DNA from: Timema cristinae | Taxonomy: Eukaryota; Arthropoda; Insecta; Phasmatodea; Timematidae | NCBI GenBank assembly: GCA_039000515.1 | Contig: JBCFYV010011135.1 | Span: 15,645,934-15,709,933 of the forward strand | Direction: 5' to 3' | DNA length: 64,000 nucleotides | Shown: positions 33,551 through 45,879 of the stretch, one piece after another | Layout of the letters: every line of letters begins with the position of its first letter | Position numbering within the stretch: the first letter of the stretch is position 1 | Notes under the pieces: generated by a model | What the model saw: only the letters and a program-made list of their open reading frames with translations | The model's database searches: none | What the model was told of the DNA's origin: nothing | Made by a program: the position numbers and the translations under genes

Positions 33551-34575
33551 TAAGTGGTAAGAGCATTTACGTACCAAACAAAGAGTCCACGGTTTGATTA
33601 CCGTGTCTATGTGTCATTTTTTCAATTTAAAGACCGTACCTAGCCACTATAATATCTTGTGGGGCGTGGTTTTTAACTATTACGTGATTATATTTGGGCC
33701 ATTTTTGACCCCCTTCCCCCTTTGAAATTAAAACTTTCGCTATATTTGTCGAATGTTTTTTTTCACAAACAAAAACTTGATATTTTATGCAATGTATAAG
33801 TTTCTGTTAATTATTAACCTAGATGTGTATATTAATGGTGCTGAATAATTAACAATAAATATACTGCTATTGTAAACTGAATTTAAATTTATTTATAGAC
33901 CTACTAAACAGGAAAAATTAAAAAGCTGTAAAATTACAAAAAATAAATTTTAATTTATTCTTAATTGGAACTATAAAAATAATTATTAGCGAATATATGA
34001 AATATTATAGTTATAAAAAAACTCTAGCCCACTTTTAATATGATGACCAAGGTTCTTAAATCCACGTCTATACACTTTAATTATTATCTGTCCATCTGGG
34101 ATGGCTGGGTCACTGCATTATTCTCTCTCTCTGTCTTAAGTAAGCATTGTTCTGCCCCCTATCCCCCACCCCCCACCCGTTTCTTTCCTGTCAGCTCGAA
34201 CCCCTATACTCTAAGACGCTTACGTAATAATTTAACGTCCACTTACCTATTTAATCAATAGTCATTAATTATATCTTGCTCAAACTTCATCCCAAAATGG
34301 TGGACCTAATCTAAATTAGATAGAATTAGATATGTCCTTTAAAAGTTCGACTAAATCATAGACTCTATACTAATCAATATTCACAAACCCATACAATTAT
34401 CACAAGTTTAGAAACTTAGACGTAAAATTATGTTTAGCATTACTTTAAAAGGTTATTCATATTTGATAGTAGAATTTAAAATTAATATTCGACGGACTTA
34501 GATTAAACTTATTAGGCACATTATTCCCACAAGAAAACCTTGAATTTCTCTTCTTTTTTTTTCATCATACTTATA

Positions 34576-35045
34576 ACGCGATGCTTCTAAAGATTGTGCA
34601 ACACATACCAATCAATTCTGTAATACAGTCGACTATAAATCATAAATTTACACCAACACTTTTGCACGTGGATCATTTATGGTTAAACATTAATGGTGCT
34701 AAGGAGTTAAAAGAGGGTGATATTGAACATTTTTGAAATATTAAATTATATTTAGATAAGAACTGCATTGAAAAGGCCGTTTTTTAATATTTTAGAATGG
34801 CTTCACAGATAAGCATTATGCACAAATCTTCATTCTGTCATAATAAGGATATACTGTAGTTACTAACAAGAAGCTTTGTCGCTTTGTCCCCCATCGCCAC
34901 CGCGGAAAATGTCGAGTAATCATTCAAATACGAATGCACTGCACACCTTTCTGCCATATCGTAGGTCTTTTCTTTTCCCTTTTACTCCCATACCTCACGT
35001 GAGCCGGGAGCTGAGTTGGGCCTGCTACGATGAACGCTCTTAACA
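34576..35045 (+). repeat. Repeat B, copy 3
   Basis: Segment Z copy 2 version of 26998-27455. Confidence 0.7.
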
Positions 35046-35544
35046 ACTTAAACCACATCGGTGTGAATTATTTTCTAAATGTCAAACTCATAATAGAGTC
35101 TCGTTTTCCGGTGACAGGGAGATCAGGGGCTCGAATCCAAGGTGGGTTTAGTTTATTGATACAGGTTTTTTTTTTTCTCCCCTAAAGTGTTTATCATTCA
35201 GCGAACATTTGGGTGTATCGGTATTCATTTCATATGAATAATTATACCTTTCACTTCACTATTAATTTATGTTAATTAAATGTGACTTTCTTCAGTGGCT
35301 GAATGGTCTAAGGCGTAAATCTCGTGTTAGACTGGCTTGCTGAAGACGGGGTGATTGGGGTTCGAATCAAGATTGGTTCTATTGAGGGTGGTTTTTACTA
35401 AAAAAAAAAATGTAGGTAGCAAAATGCGGTAGTAGTTATATTAATAAACTAATAGTAATAATATTGACTTAATCTTAACTTAGGTTCACTTTGAAATATT
35501 AAAAGTATAATTTGTGTTCTGCATTTTCCTTCAATAGCGCACAA

Positions 35545-36110
35545 GAGGGAGAAACTTAATATCAAAAGCACACGAAGATATGAATAAAATGTTCACATAA
35601 ATCTAGTATAAAAAGCGCACGAAGATATGGATCAAAAGCTCACATAGACCTAATATCAAAAGTGCGCGATAATATGGATCAAAAGCTCACATAGATATAA
35701 TATCCAAAGTGCATGAATATATGGTATAAAAGCTCACATAGATCTAGTTTCAAAAACACACTAAGATATGTATCAAAAAGTAACATATAACTAGTATCAA
35801 AAGCGCACGAAAATATGGATCAAAAGCTCACATAGATCTAGTTTCAAAAACTCACGAAGATATGGATCAAACAGTCACATATAAATAGTATCAAAAGCGC
35901 ACGAAAATATGGATCAAAAGCTCAGCTAGACCTAGTATCAAAAGTGCACGAAGAAATGGATCAAAAGCTCACCTTGTTTCAAAAGCTCACGAATATATGG
36001 ATAAAAAGTGCACCTATACCTTGTATCAAAAAAGCAACAACTTCTGGATCAAAAGCATATGAAGATACATGTTAAAAGCTCACCTAGAACTTGTATCAAA
36101 AGTGCACAGG
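35545..36110 (-). repeat. Minisatellite S1, inverted right array, copy 2
   Basis: Same units and length as 27955-28520. Unlike the left array, it has not changed in size between the copies. Confidence 0.85.
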
Positions 36111-36404
36111 GAAAATAACAACTGCACAACATGTCTAACATGTATTGTAAACAACCTCATTACCATTTACAATTCACAAAACTCGTGATACTTGTAATTT
36201 ACGAAAAACATTACATTTCTTGCAGTGTTTCTATATAGGGCTCAGACACTACAAACATTGGTGCATTTTCAATTATCCTACATTGTGCACTTCAGATGTA
36301 CTACAATCCAAGTGACCTTTCATTACGTACCCATTACGATCACAAGCATGTGTTAAATACTCAGCTGGCCAAATGGTTTATGATATCGGGCTTGCTATGG
36401 TCTA

Positions 36405-36790
36405 TATGATCCCATAAAAACACTTAGATGACTTCTAAAGGTGTTTAATACTTAGAAATTTTACTAGCCTTCAGCAGTTAGGGGACAATGTTGCCATAAA
36501 ATAACACTTCAGATAGCTTCTAAAGGTGTTTAATATTTAGACATTTTCATAGCCTTCGGCAGTTAGGGAGTTGTGGTCCCAAAAAAAAAATTTCAGATAG
36601 CTTCTAGATTTGTTTAATATTTGGAAATTTTCCTAGCCTTTGGCAGTTAGGGAGTTATGGTCCCGTAAAACACTTCAGATAGCTTTTAGAGTTATTTGTA
36701 CATTTTGCTAGCCTTCGGCAGTTATGGAGTTATGGTGCCATAAAAAACACTTCAGATAGCATCTAGAACCGTTTATCATTTATAATTTTT
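36405..36790 (+). repeat. Minisatellite S2, about 80 bp, complete array
   Basis: Five decaying units of CACTTCAGATAGCTTCTA ... GCCTTCGGCAGTTAGGGAG with internal length changes. Confidence 0.85.
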
Positions 36791-37227
36791 TATAACTTCT
36801 GGCAATTGGTGGATATGCCCACTAAATACCCCCTCCCCTCCCCGAAATTATTGTCTGTCTACAGCCTTGCCTATGAACCAAATATTGGTTAATAATAGTT
36901 CGAAGTAGGCTCGTAACACCAGCTATAATCGTATTTGTATCTGTGTGTATACTCGTATAATTAATTATTGCTAGAGCGATCCTCTTCACTGTCAATGAAT
37001 GAAGAGATGACACCACCGCACTCTTCAGGAAGTCAATATTTTGCCAGCTAGCACCCTTCAGACCCTTACCACCACCCTTGCAACCCCTACAACCCTGACA
37101 GATGACCATAGCGCCATCTGGTCAAACACAGCCACGCTTCCCTCATCAGTCTGTCTGTCTGTCTGTCTGTTACAACACCAGTGGTCCCAATAGCAGAGTC
37201 TGGAAGTCACCATGAGAGCAATCAACA

Positions 37228-37514
37228 GCCGGTCAAAGTTGTCTAGGGGTAAGGTAATCTGACTTCTGTGCTGGGGTCCAGGGTTCAATCCTCGGTCCCG
37301 GCAAAGATTTATCTGATTACCAAACCCTTCCTTCACCTCTGACAAGACATCTTGTGAATGTGGGGAATGCCAGGCCTCCACCGTGGTTCGGATTCCACGT
37401 TAAACTGTAGGTCCTTCATTTCATCTCACAATCACCCTACCATTACACATTAGCGTAAGTGCGTATAACCCGAATGGGTAGTAAGACGCGGTGCTAATAA
37501 TAATAATAATAACA
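37228..37514 (+). repeat. Type-2 SINE with AAT tail
   Basis: GTTGTCTAGGGGTAAGG head (5' end eroded), box B AGGGTTCAATCCTCGG, shared tail and (AAT)n. It lies directly in front of the 41-bp array. A (GTCT)n tract precedes it at 37148-37170. Confidence 0.85.
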
Positions 37515-39110
37515 TTCGGTCAACCTTTAGGCTCTCTTGTAAGTGAGCTATAGAGAGTGGTCAACACTTGAAATCTCTTATAAGTGAGCTATAAAGAGTG
37601 TTCCACACTTGAGTTCTCTTATAAGTGAGCTATAGAGAGTGGTCAACACTTAAGTTCTCTTGTAAGTGAGCTATAGAGAGTGGTCAACACTTGAGTTCTC
37701 TTGTAAGTGAGCTATATAGAGTGATCAACACTTGAGTTCTCTTGTAAGTGAGCTATATAGAGTGATCAACACTTGAGTTCTCTTGTAAGTGAGTTATAGA
37801 GAGTGGTAAACACTTGAGTTCTCTTGTAAGTGAGCTATAGAGAGTGGTCAACACTTGAGTTCTCTTGTAAGTGAGCTATATATATAGAGTGGTCAACACT
37901 TGAGTTCTCTTGTAAGTGAGCTATTGAGAGTGTTCAACATTTGATCTCTTTATTAAGTGAGCTATAAAGAGTGTTCAACATTTGATCTCTTGTGAGTTAT
38001 AGAGAGTGTTCAACACTTGAGCTCTCTTGTAAGTGAGCTATAGAGAGTGGTCAACACTTGAGTTCTCTTGTAATTGAGTTATAGAGAGTGTTCAACACTT
38101 GAGTTCTCTTGTAAGTGAGCTATAAAGAGTGGTCAACACTTGAGTTATCTTGTAAATGAGCTATAGAGAGTGGTCAACACTTGAGTTCTCTTGTAAGTGA
38201 GCTATAGAGAGTGGTCAACACTTGAGCTCTCTTGTAAGTGAGCTATAAAGAGTGGTCAACACTTGAGTTCTCTTGTAAGTGAGCTATAAAGAGTGTTCAA
38301 CATTTGATCTCTTTATTAAGTGAGCTATAGAGAGTCTTCAACACTTGAGTTCTCTTATAATTGAGCTATAGAGAGTGTTCAACACTTGAGTTCTCTTGTA
38401 AGTGAGCTCTAAAGAGTGGTCAACACTTGAGTTCTCTTGTAAGTGAGCTATAGAGAGTGGTCAACACTTGAGTTCTCTTGTAAATGAGCTATAGAGAGTG
38501 GACAACACTTGAGTTCTCTTGTAAGTGAGCTATAGAGAGTGGTCAACACTTGAGTTCTTTTGTAAATGAGCTATAGAGAGTGGTAAACACTTGAGTTCTC
38601 TTGTAAGTGAGCTATAATGAGTGGACAACACTTGAGTTCTCTTGTAAACGAGCTATAGAGAGTGGTAAACACTTGAGTTCTCTTGTAAGTGAGCTATAGA
38701 GAGTGTTCAACACTTGAGTTCTCTTGTAAGTGAGCTATAGAGAGTGGTCAACACTTGAGCTTTTTTTGTAAGTGAGCTATAGAGAGTGATCAACAATTGA
38801 GTTCTCTTGTAATTGAGTTATAGAGAGTGTTCAACACTTGAGTTCTCTTGTAAGTGAGCTATAGAGAGTGGTCAACACTTGATTTCTCTTGTAAGTGAGC
38901 TATAGATAGTGGTCAACACTTGAGCTCTCTTGTAAGTGAGCTATAGAGAGTGGTCAACACTTGAGTTCTCTTGTAAGTGAGCTATAGAGAGTGGTCAACA
39001 CTTGAGTTCTCTTGTAAGTGAGCTATAGAGAGTGGTCAACACTTGAGTTCTCTTGTAAGTTAGCTATAGAGAGTGTTTAACACTTGAGATCTCTTATAAG
39101 TTTGCTATTC
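37515..39110 (+). repeat. 41-bp minisatellite S3, about 39 units
   Basis: Unit GAGTTCTCTTGTAAGTGAGC + TATAGAGAGTGGTCAACACT + T. Some units have small deletions (near 37990) or a TATATA insertion (near 37880). No open frame and no flanking inverted copy. Confidence 0.95.
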
Positions 39111-39114
39111 ATGG

Positions 39115-40535
39115 CATCACTCTTTCAAAAAAGTGGATTGATGGTGACTGAGATGCCAGGGATAAAATTCATTCTATATGCGACGAGACCAATATTTCCT
39201 TAATGTCCTCCACCATACACGCAGAATTAAAACTATACCTTCGTATTTTATGCTCTATTAGCATAATTTATCTGGTTTAGAAATATGTTTCAAAGATTCA
39301 GAGATATGGGCACCATGGGGGGAGGTTATATGGGGAGGATTATATAATTCTTATACCACTGAGGGTCAAGGGCAATGCTGTGTGGAATTGCTAGTTTATA
39401 ATATTTGCTAGTGAAGCAACTACTTCAGTTTAGTAAATAGCTTGTAAGAATTTTAACATGTTCTAGGTTTACAGTGTACCTTATTTATTTCCATTCTATA
39501 TTAAATATTATTGATCCAATTTCTTAATAAGCTAATTTCAGATTTAACTTGAAACATTTTATAATCTACAATTAATTTAACTTGATATATTAACATTAAT
39601 GTATTTATATTACACATCATATATAATTTCATTGTTTGTTACAGCTCAGTTTACAACCAACTAATTGAATTAATTTCCTTAATTATTTAAGTCTAATTTT
39701 GTTTATCGCAACGTCACAGGTAAGCAACGTGGTTAGTGGTTAAATAATATTTTTATTCTCTATTGATACCTTGGAGAGAGAAGTATTGTGATTATTAAAA
39801 AAATTTGTTGAGATATTGATAAATGGCGACATTTCATGACGCAATGAAACAGAAAAATTGGTTTTCGTGATGCAGTCTGTCTGTCTATATCTTGGCCTAA
39901 AGCCAAAACCATTTTACCGGTCGGGCTAATACTTAGTGTCCAGGGTGTTATAAGGTTTCCCCGAGGAGTTTTTGGAATTAGATATCTAACCCTAAAATTA
40001 AGGATAGTTTACTGAAGTGCAAAAAAAAAAAACAATTTTCTTGAAATACACTCAATCAATTTTATTAACTTTAGTATATATGCGATATTTAACATTAAAA
40101 ACAAAATGTAAGTTCTAATTTGCATATGAAAAGGACTTTAAGAGCACTTTATAAGAGATAAAATTTAGAGTTTTGATCACATCTTTGCAACTATTTGAGA
40201 TACACCATGCCCTCTTATTGTAAAGTTGTAATAGGCCTACTACTAAAAATAAAAATCTTTTACGTGGAACATATTTTTATAAAACCAATAGCTTATGAGC
40301 TTAAGAATATATATATGGAGGTATTTGATATGAAAAACTGATTGTTATAAGCTTTGGTGGACACGTATGTTTCTGTATCAGGCTATATTATTTCATTTAG
40401 GGCTCTTTGGTGGAGTGTTTCTGCAACAATGTATATTATTTCGTTTCACAAGTCTTACAAGTTTTTTGTGAATGTATATATTTTAAGATAATAGAGGAAG
40501 TAGGTGGGTTGCACTTCAGCATTTATTTTAAAGAT
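39115..40535. other. No gene seen
   Basis: AT-rich. A LINE/MITE-like phrase near 39875-39920 (GTCTGTCTGTCTATATCTTG, GCCTAAAGCCAAAACC) recalls 11000 and 5770. Nothing else recognised. Confidence 0.35.
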
Positions 40536-40537
40536 TT

Positions 40538-40705
40538 CTGACAAGACGTGTATTAATCACAACTTGTGAATGTGTGGAGAATGCCAGGCCTCCACCGTGG
40601 TTCGGATTTCACGTTAAACTGTAGGTCCTCCATTTCATCTCACAATCACCCTACTATTACACATTAGCGTAAGTGCGTATTACACGAACGGGTAGTAAGA
40701 CGTGG

Positions 40706-40757
<52 letters not shown>
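40538..40757 (+). repeat. 5'-truncated type-2 SINE with long (AAT)n tail
   Basis: Starts inside the middle (TGACAAGACGTGTATTAATC, ACAACTTGTGAATG) and ends GTAGTAAGACGTGG + (AAT)16. Confidence 0.85.
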
Positions 40758-40779
40758 TTTAAAGATCAATATATAATAC

Positions 40780-41340
40780 AGGGTGGGGCAGAAAGTGTTG
40801 ACACCTTTGATAAAGCTATATATTATCTATTTAACAACTAAGTGATTCAAATTAACTTAAAATGACAAAAATGTTGACAATTTTCTATACATCTTTGAAC
40901 TACTTATTAAAAAAAAACTTTAAGATGACCACCATTACATACAATATACATTTTTATATGTGCTGCCTTAATCTTGACATGACCTTGTGCAATGTTTCTG
41001 GTTTGAATTTTTTAAATTTCCACCACAATTATTTCTTTAATTCCTGAATTATTTTTGGCTGAGTCACGCGAATAATTATGATTCTTTAACATGCCTCACA
41101 AGGAAAATTTTGGAGCTGTTAGGTTCGGTGAACGTGGTGGTCAAGGCGATATCCCCAAATCGTGAAACGAGATTCCCAGGAAACATTTTGCGATGCACTT
41201 TCAGGAATGTTCAGGGTGTGTCTTACAACTTGTTGGTACCCGTGCCCTCACATTGCAGCTCAGGGTTAAGAAAGTTCGGAAATCAATGGAGGTGCTTCGC
41301 AAAATATTTCCTGGGCACCTCGTTTCACGATCACAAAATC
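40780..41340 (-). pseudogene. Mariner-like transposase C-terminal remnant
   Basis: Read on the minus strand, frames give HTLNIPESASQN, FPGNLVSRFGDI and, after a shift, PPRSPNLTAPKFSL-stop-G, then GIKEIIVVEI and HIKMYIVCNGGHLK. This is the mariner order (QQDGA-HTA, F-G-x-x-ISR-G-D, WPPRSPDLTP-DFFLWG, GGHL) with the catalytic D and FFLWG degraded. The far end (ACAGGGTGGGGCAGAAAG at 40780) is a mariner-like terminal repeat similar to that of 11278-11507. The N-terminal half and other end are missing. Confidence 0.65.
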
Positions 41341-41384
41341 ACGACACATCCCTATCTTTAACTAGTTATATTCATTGTACCTCA

Positions 41385-41636
41385 TTACACCCTATCTTTG
41401 TCTTGAGCTAGCTCTAACCAGTCCACCTCATTACGCCCTGTATCTTTCAGGCTCATTCTAATATTATTCTTCCTTCTGCATTGATGTCTTACAAATGGTC
41501 TCTTCCCATTGGTTCTGCCAGTCAGAGCACATAACAAGGTTCTATATTCTCCTATTAGCGCTGCATGTTCTGCCCACCGTAATCTACAAGAATTGATTAT
41601 CCTAGTAAAATCTTGTGATGGGCACATGGTATGCAA
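41385..41636 (-). pseudogene. LINE ORF2 C-terminus
   Basis: An open 83-codon frame carries RLRWAEHAALIGEYRTLL, GKRPFVRHQCRRKNNIRMSL and NEVDWLELAQDKDRV-stop. This is the terminal region after the RT domain of a non-LTR retrotransposon, in better condition than 13319-13513 and of the same family. Beyond the stop (41384-41340) the last 40-50 bp recur once, the beginning of the tail repeat seen at 13440-13900. 5' truncated; no RT catalytic motif. Confidence 0.75.
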
Positions 41637-41639
41637 CTC

Positions 41640-42280
41640 ATCATTATGTAACCTCCCCCCACAATCCTCACCCCCTTTTTGAACAACCTATTTTTTCCTG
41701 TCATGTAAGGGTAAGAGACCACGTTTCTCATCCATAGTGAACAACCAGTATAATTATTGTTTTTTAAATGTTCTAAGTCTTTTATTCCTTGAAAGTAGGC
41801 GAGACAATATTATAATAATCATGATAAGTAATATAATAAGTTTTGTATATTATTACGATAATAATAAAGTTAATAATGATGACGAACAATACCGTTGATC
41901 AGGGGCTTAGGAAGATAATATTTCTAAGGGGGTCCTCTAGAAAATGTTACTTTAACTTATACTTTAATCAATAAACGATTTATACGTATATATGGCTATA
42001 TATTTATATATGTACCCCAAATTAAAGGGGTTTTGCGCCTTTATCTCCCACCTTTATAAGCCCCTGACATTGATCCAATATATTAAATAAAATTCCCTCA
42101 GACTTATGAAAGAATTTCTCAAAAATTCAACGATACATTGGGAAGGCATTCTCAAAAAGCGTTCGCTTTCCCTTTCTCAGAAACTTCAACCCCAGAAGAA
42201 GATCGAAACATCACTTAAAACTAACTTCTAGCACCCCACACGGTCCCTAAGGCTAGTTTTAGAAAAGTGATAGATTCATT
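41640..42280. other. No gene seen
   Basis: AT-rich spacer with no repeat family recognised. Confidence 0.35.
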
Positions 42281-42289
42281 TTTCAAAAA

Positions 42290-42800
42290 CTTGACGTACG
42301 TCCCCGAGTAGAAAGGGGTGTGACGCGGGTTGCATGGTTGGTAGAAGTTAGGGCCAGAGGGGCAAGGTGGAGGAAGACGTTGCCATGGCAACGCCGCGAC
42401 ACAAACACCTCTACCCTGTCATTACCTTAGGGAAGATGGGTTGAAAAGGGGTTGTGGGGGAGGAAGGAGAGAGAATCCAACCTTTGTCCCTACACATGCA
42501 CGCAACGTAACCCCACCCTCCTCAATCCCAGAACCACCCATGGGCGCTTATGACGTGCAGAGGGACAGGATATTGTGATTTACCGGCGGGAAACGTTATC
42601 TTGCAAGCCTGTATCTTGATCGTGTGAGCGGATAGCTAGGGTATTGTTCAGTGGTAAGGCTGAAGGGAGGTGGGGGTTGATCTGCCTGCGTGTAAGTCAA
42701 AAGGGGGAAAAAGGGGGGGTTGGAGGGTATCTAAACGCCAACCTCATTGCTCATCCGTATGTCCCTTCTTCTGCCGTGTCATCGCTGCACTAACGTAGGA
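42290..42800. promoter_or_regulatory. GC-rich island with a perfect X-box palindrome
   Basis: The most G/C-rich non-repeat DNA in the central window. GTTGCCATGGCAAC at 42379-42392 is a perfect 14-bp palindrome that matches the RFX-factor X-box consensus found in ciliary gene promoters. TGACGCGGG and TTATGACGTGC (CRE-like) lie nearby. No convincing exon follows on either side, so a promoter role is only a suggestion. Confidence 0.35.
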
Positions 42801-42844
42801 GAATAACTGGGGGTTACATAAGTTGTAACAAAAGGTTTCCGAAA

Positions 42845-43062
42845 AACCCGTACCAGTGGGTTTTGCACGGACTAAGGCATTAGTCTCGTCTTGTTTGGTC
42901 TATACCATTAACAAGGAGATCAAGGTTTCTCCCTGACAGGTGTAATTAGTGCTGGATTTTCCCTTCTAAATAGTTTCCCCCTCTACTTTCAAGTAAAATG
43001 TGGATACACTTCCTTTAAATTCACCTTCTTATCCGTACTCTATAAGTGTAGATATGTGCGTA
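42845..43062 (+). repeat. 5' part of a type-1 SINE split by the Academ-like element
   Basis: TGCACGGACTAAGGCATTAG head and a CTTTCAAGTAAAATGTGG middle run up to ATATGTGCGTA. The missing tail (TCTCGATGGCTAGTATGACG) resumes right after the transposon at 46203. Confidence 0.7.
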
Positions 43063-43388
43063 TAGTACAGGTAAAATAGGGTTTGACAATGACAGCTGGT
43101 GTGCATTCACGATAATTTGGGAATAACTTTGATTTGACATTATGACACTAGAAAAGAATTTCCGATGAGTCCCCAAATAAAAAAGTTGTTTTACCATTGG
43201 GAAGGGGGGGGGGGAATTAGAATCAATTTTTAAAAACTCAACTTATTTGAACTAGGTCAAGTGAAGTATAGTTTTCCATGTATTTTTAATGCCTAATCAA
43301 ATGACACCATTCGCAAGTCGATAAGATCACATTTTACAAAGCTACAACCAGTTTTATGAATAAAAAAATTGAAAATTACACTTTATGA
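43063..43388 (+). repeat. Left terminal inverted repeat of the Academ-like element
   Basis: Mirrors 45880-46202 with gaps and substitutions. Best-conserved blocks are CGATGAGTCCCCAAATAAAA, the G-rich tract at 43203-43213 (C-rich on the right) and ATGACACCATTCGCAAGTCG. Confidence 0.85.
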
Positions 43389-43491
43389 GAGAGCACAACT
43401 TTATTAAATTTATTTTACGTTCAAAAACATATTCTTTGTATTATATTGAATCATATTAAGCTTATTAAATGCCCTTAAAATAGCACTTACC

Positions 43492-45624
43492 CTAATTAGG
43501 GTCATCTGCGTCTTCTTCAAGGACATCGAAGTTGTCAAAATTGACTTCATTTGGCAACGTAACTTCTTCTTTTTCAAGCAGTGCATTGCAGTAGGCTACT
43601 CCATCACAAATTTTGCACAGTGCAGAACAGGTTATTCCACTTTTCATGCAACTGCACTGGGCTGACGAAAAATCACCTTGGTAGGAACAAGATATCAACT
43701 TGATTATATCATCAGGAGCAGGAACTAGAGTAGTCCGAACAGGATGTAAGTCAGCATCTTGACGTACTCATCCCTACTGTTCGGGTTTCAATTTATTTCC
43801 AAGCCACTGTTGGATTTGATGGTAGACCCTAAAGTAATGTTGGGCAGTACTAGCATACGTAGGGATTCCAACTTGGGTGCGTTTCTTTTCAAAGATTTCT
43901 GGAACTTAGTGAAATGAAGTGCATCAAGAGTGAGGATTTCTGCCTTAGTTCTGTAAAGATAAAGAAACAGGTTTCCACCTGCTTTCTTCACTTCATCAAC
44001 CGTGGCACTCGTTCTATTGAGAGTGTCAACACATTCCTTCAAGGCACTGTCACTAGCTATTGACTTCATAAGTAGCTTTTTACCTTTGCCATGTATGGCA
44101 CTAGTTGTGTCACACCAGCTAAACGCATGTGCGAGGAGGATGTACGTTTTCATGTCACTGTGTTGACCTTTTGATGAGGTGGGAGAAAACCCTTTCCTCT
44201 TCACACGTCTTATTTCAGGGTTTAAGAAAAGTATAGGCTTTTCAGATGCTGTAAGGGCAGTTAGGATTACCAGGACGTCAATGTTTTGAGTAACAGTTGG
44301 TAGTAATTGCTGAGACTTCTCTATAGCTGTATGAACAATTAGCACATCTGCATCTCCAGAAGACTGTCTCACTGCGACGTTATTGTTTTGAGGTCTAGTA
44401 AACAGCATGATGATCAACTGTTTCTTGTTTTGAGCACTACCCAGGAACCGCTCTTGATTGCCATAAACCGGTGTACTTGCTGAAATCTGAAACTGTGGGG
44501 TAATATGCCGGTACCTGCTTAACTGTTCACTCGTTTTCATACTATCTGGGTCATCATATCCATCGAATACCACTGTTAGGTGTGTTTTTGCAGGCATGAA
44601 ATTGTTTCTCATGTGGTTTACGTACCACATACAAACGTCATGATAAGTTTTGCATGTGTCTTTGTCCCACTTTACAACGTGCAGTAGGTAACCACCATCA
44701 ACAACGAAAGCTTCAGTGTGACTAAATTAGTTTTCATCAACAGTGTTGCCTTGACGTATTTCCGCTTTCCAGAATGTGTAAACAAGGTCAGAGGGTACAG
44801 GGCGATTTCATATTTATAAAGACTTGACAAATTGTCAATAGGTTTCCTCCAAATAAGCATTAGTTGATAGAAAATCAGAGGATCATTGTTGATAACTTTA
44901 TCATTGGCAGAGGTAGTAACAGCTGTCAGAGATCGTATGTTGTTACATCATTTCGTTTTGATCTCATCAAACGTCTTCCCAACCAATTGGGCCATTTTCT
45001 GTCTGCCAACCTCTTTGGCCACATGGCAATTGATGGAATTAGTTCCAGTAATCCCAATTTCCAGAAAAACAGGACCTGTCATTGTGACATTGAAAGGATT
45101 ATTGAGTTTAAGCCATTGTTTCAGTTTTATGATATCACAACTATCCCTTTTGATGTGACTCTCCCGAGCATCAACATGTTGTTCGGAAGTAAAGAAAGCA
45201 ATTCCAGAGAAATCTCCAATGATCTCAGTTATCAGTGACAGATTTGGGTTTGTCAAAACATATGAGCTCAAAACATTTTCGGTGAGACCCCTCTGAACGA
45301 TTCCTCCCACCACTTTGAATTCTCTGTTTTCAGTATGTTCTAATACCATATCTTGAGAAGTACTACAGCAAAAAATTCATTTGAACGTCTTATTGTGAAG
45401 TAACCTGCAGCATACCTATCAAACTCTACTTTCGTCATTTTATTAAGCAAGCTGTACATCTGCTGTACATAATTATGGCTTACCTTGGCATAATGAGTGT
45501 GACCACTTGCAACAAGGTATGGGATCATCAGGCAAACAGTATTTAGATGCATTGGCTAACTGCCTTTTCTTTCAGCTTCTAGGTATCTGCGTAAAAAATC
45601 GACATCGTCAGGTACTGAATCCAT
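43492..45624 (-). pseudogene. Academ-like transposase/XPG-family nuclease gene, decayed
   Basis: One gene read in pieces on the minus strand. ATG 45624 (MDSVPDDVDFLRRYLEAER) is followed by an in-frame TAG at 45556-45558 in a position where relatives have W. Next come YLVASGHTHYAKVSHNYVQQ and FTIRRSN, a shift near 45349, then VVGGIVQRGLTEN and FNVTMTGPVFLEIGI. NLSSLYKYEIALYPLTLF is near 44800. After a shift near 44720 comes VVDGGYLLH, then VVFDGYDD, GDADVLIVHTA, NIDVLVILTAL and FSWCDTTSAIHGKGK. This acidic order (D; D; DAD; D-x-D; GCD-x-x-x-x-x-GxGK) looks like a PIN/FEN/XPG nuclease. The C-terminus has CSCMKSGITCSALCKICDG, a Cys-rich finger with seven cysteines visible. Stops and at least three frameshifts make it inactive. 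The family is widespread in invertebrates and mostly annotated as uncharacterised. Confidence 0.75.
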
Positions 45625-45879
45625 AATTTTGCAGTGGGCCCTTTCTCTTAGATTATTTTAAAATCTTCTTTGAGTTTTGATGCTACACTTATAATCTTAG
45701 AATAAGGAAAAAAAAATGTATGTTGTAGATCGTAAAACTTTCAATAATGGCTATTTATTTATTTACTGCAACGATAAAACTACTCGCATAACTACCAGCA
45801 AAAGGTGTCAGTAACTTCACTCTCACTACATGGGTAGAGTATTCGAAACTGAAAGGAACAACTGTGCTCTGTCCTGAAG

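Larger units (their letters stand above)
29167..36656 (+). repeat. Segment Z, copy 2, without pogo
   Basis: Repeats 19455-29066. The pogo target is empty near 29780. The first 3 kb shows many single-base indels in homopolymers and satellite units; from about 32.1 kb onwards it is nearly identical to copy 1. No gene. Confidence 0.93.

Noticed and set aside
44864..45238. 124-codon plus-strand frame
   Set aside because: Antisense shadow of the Academ-like pseudogene, whose motifs are on the minus strand.
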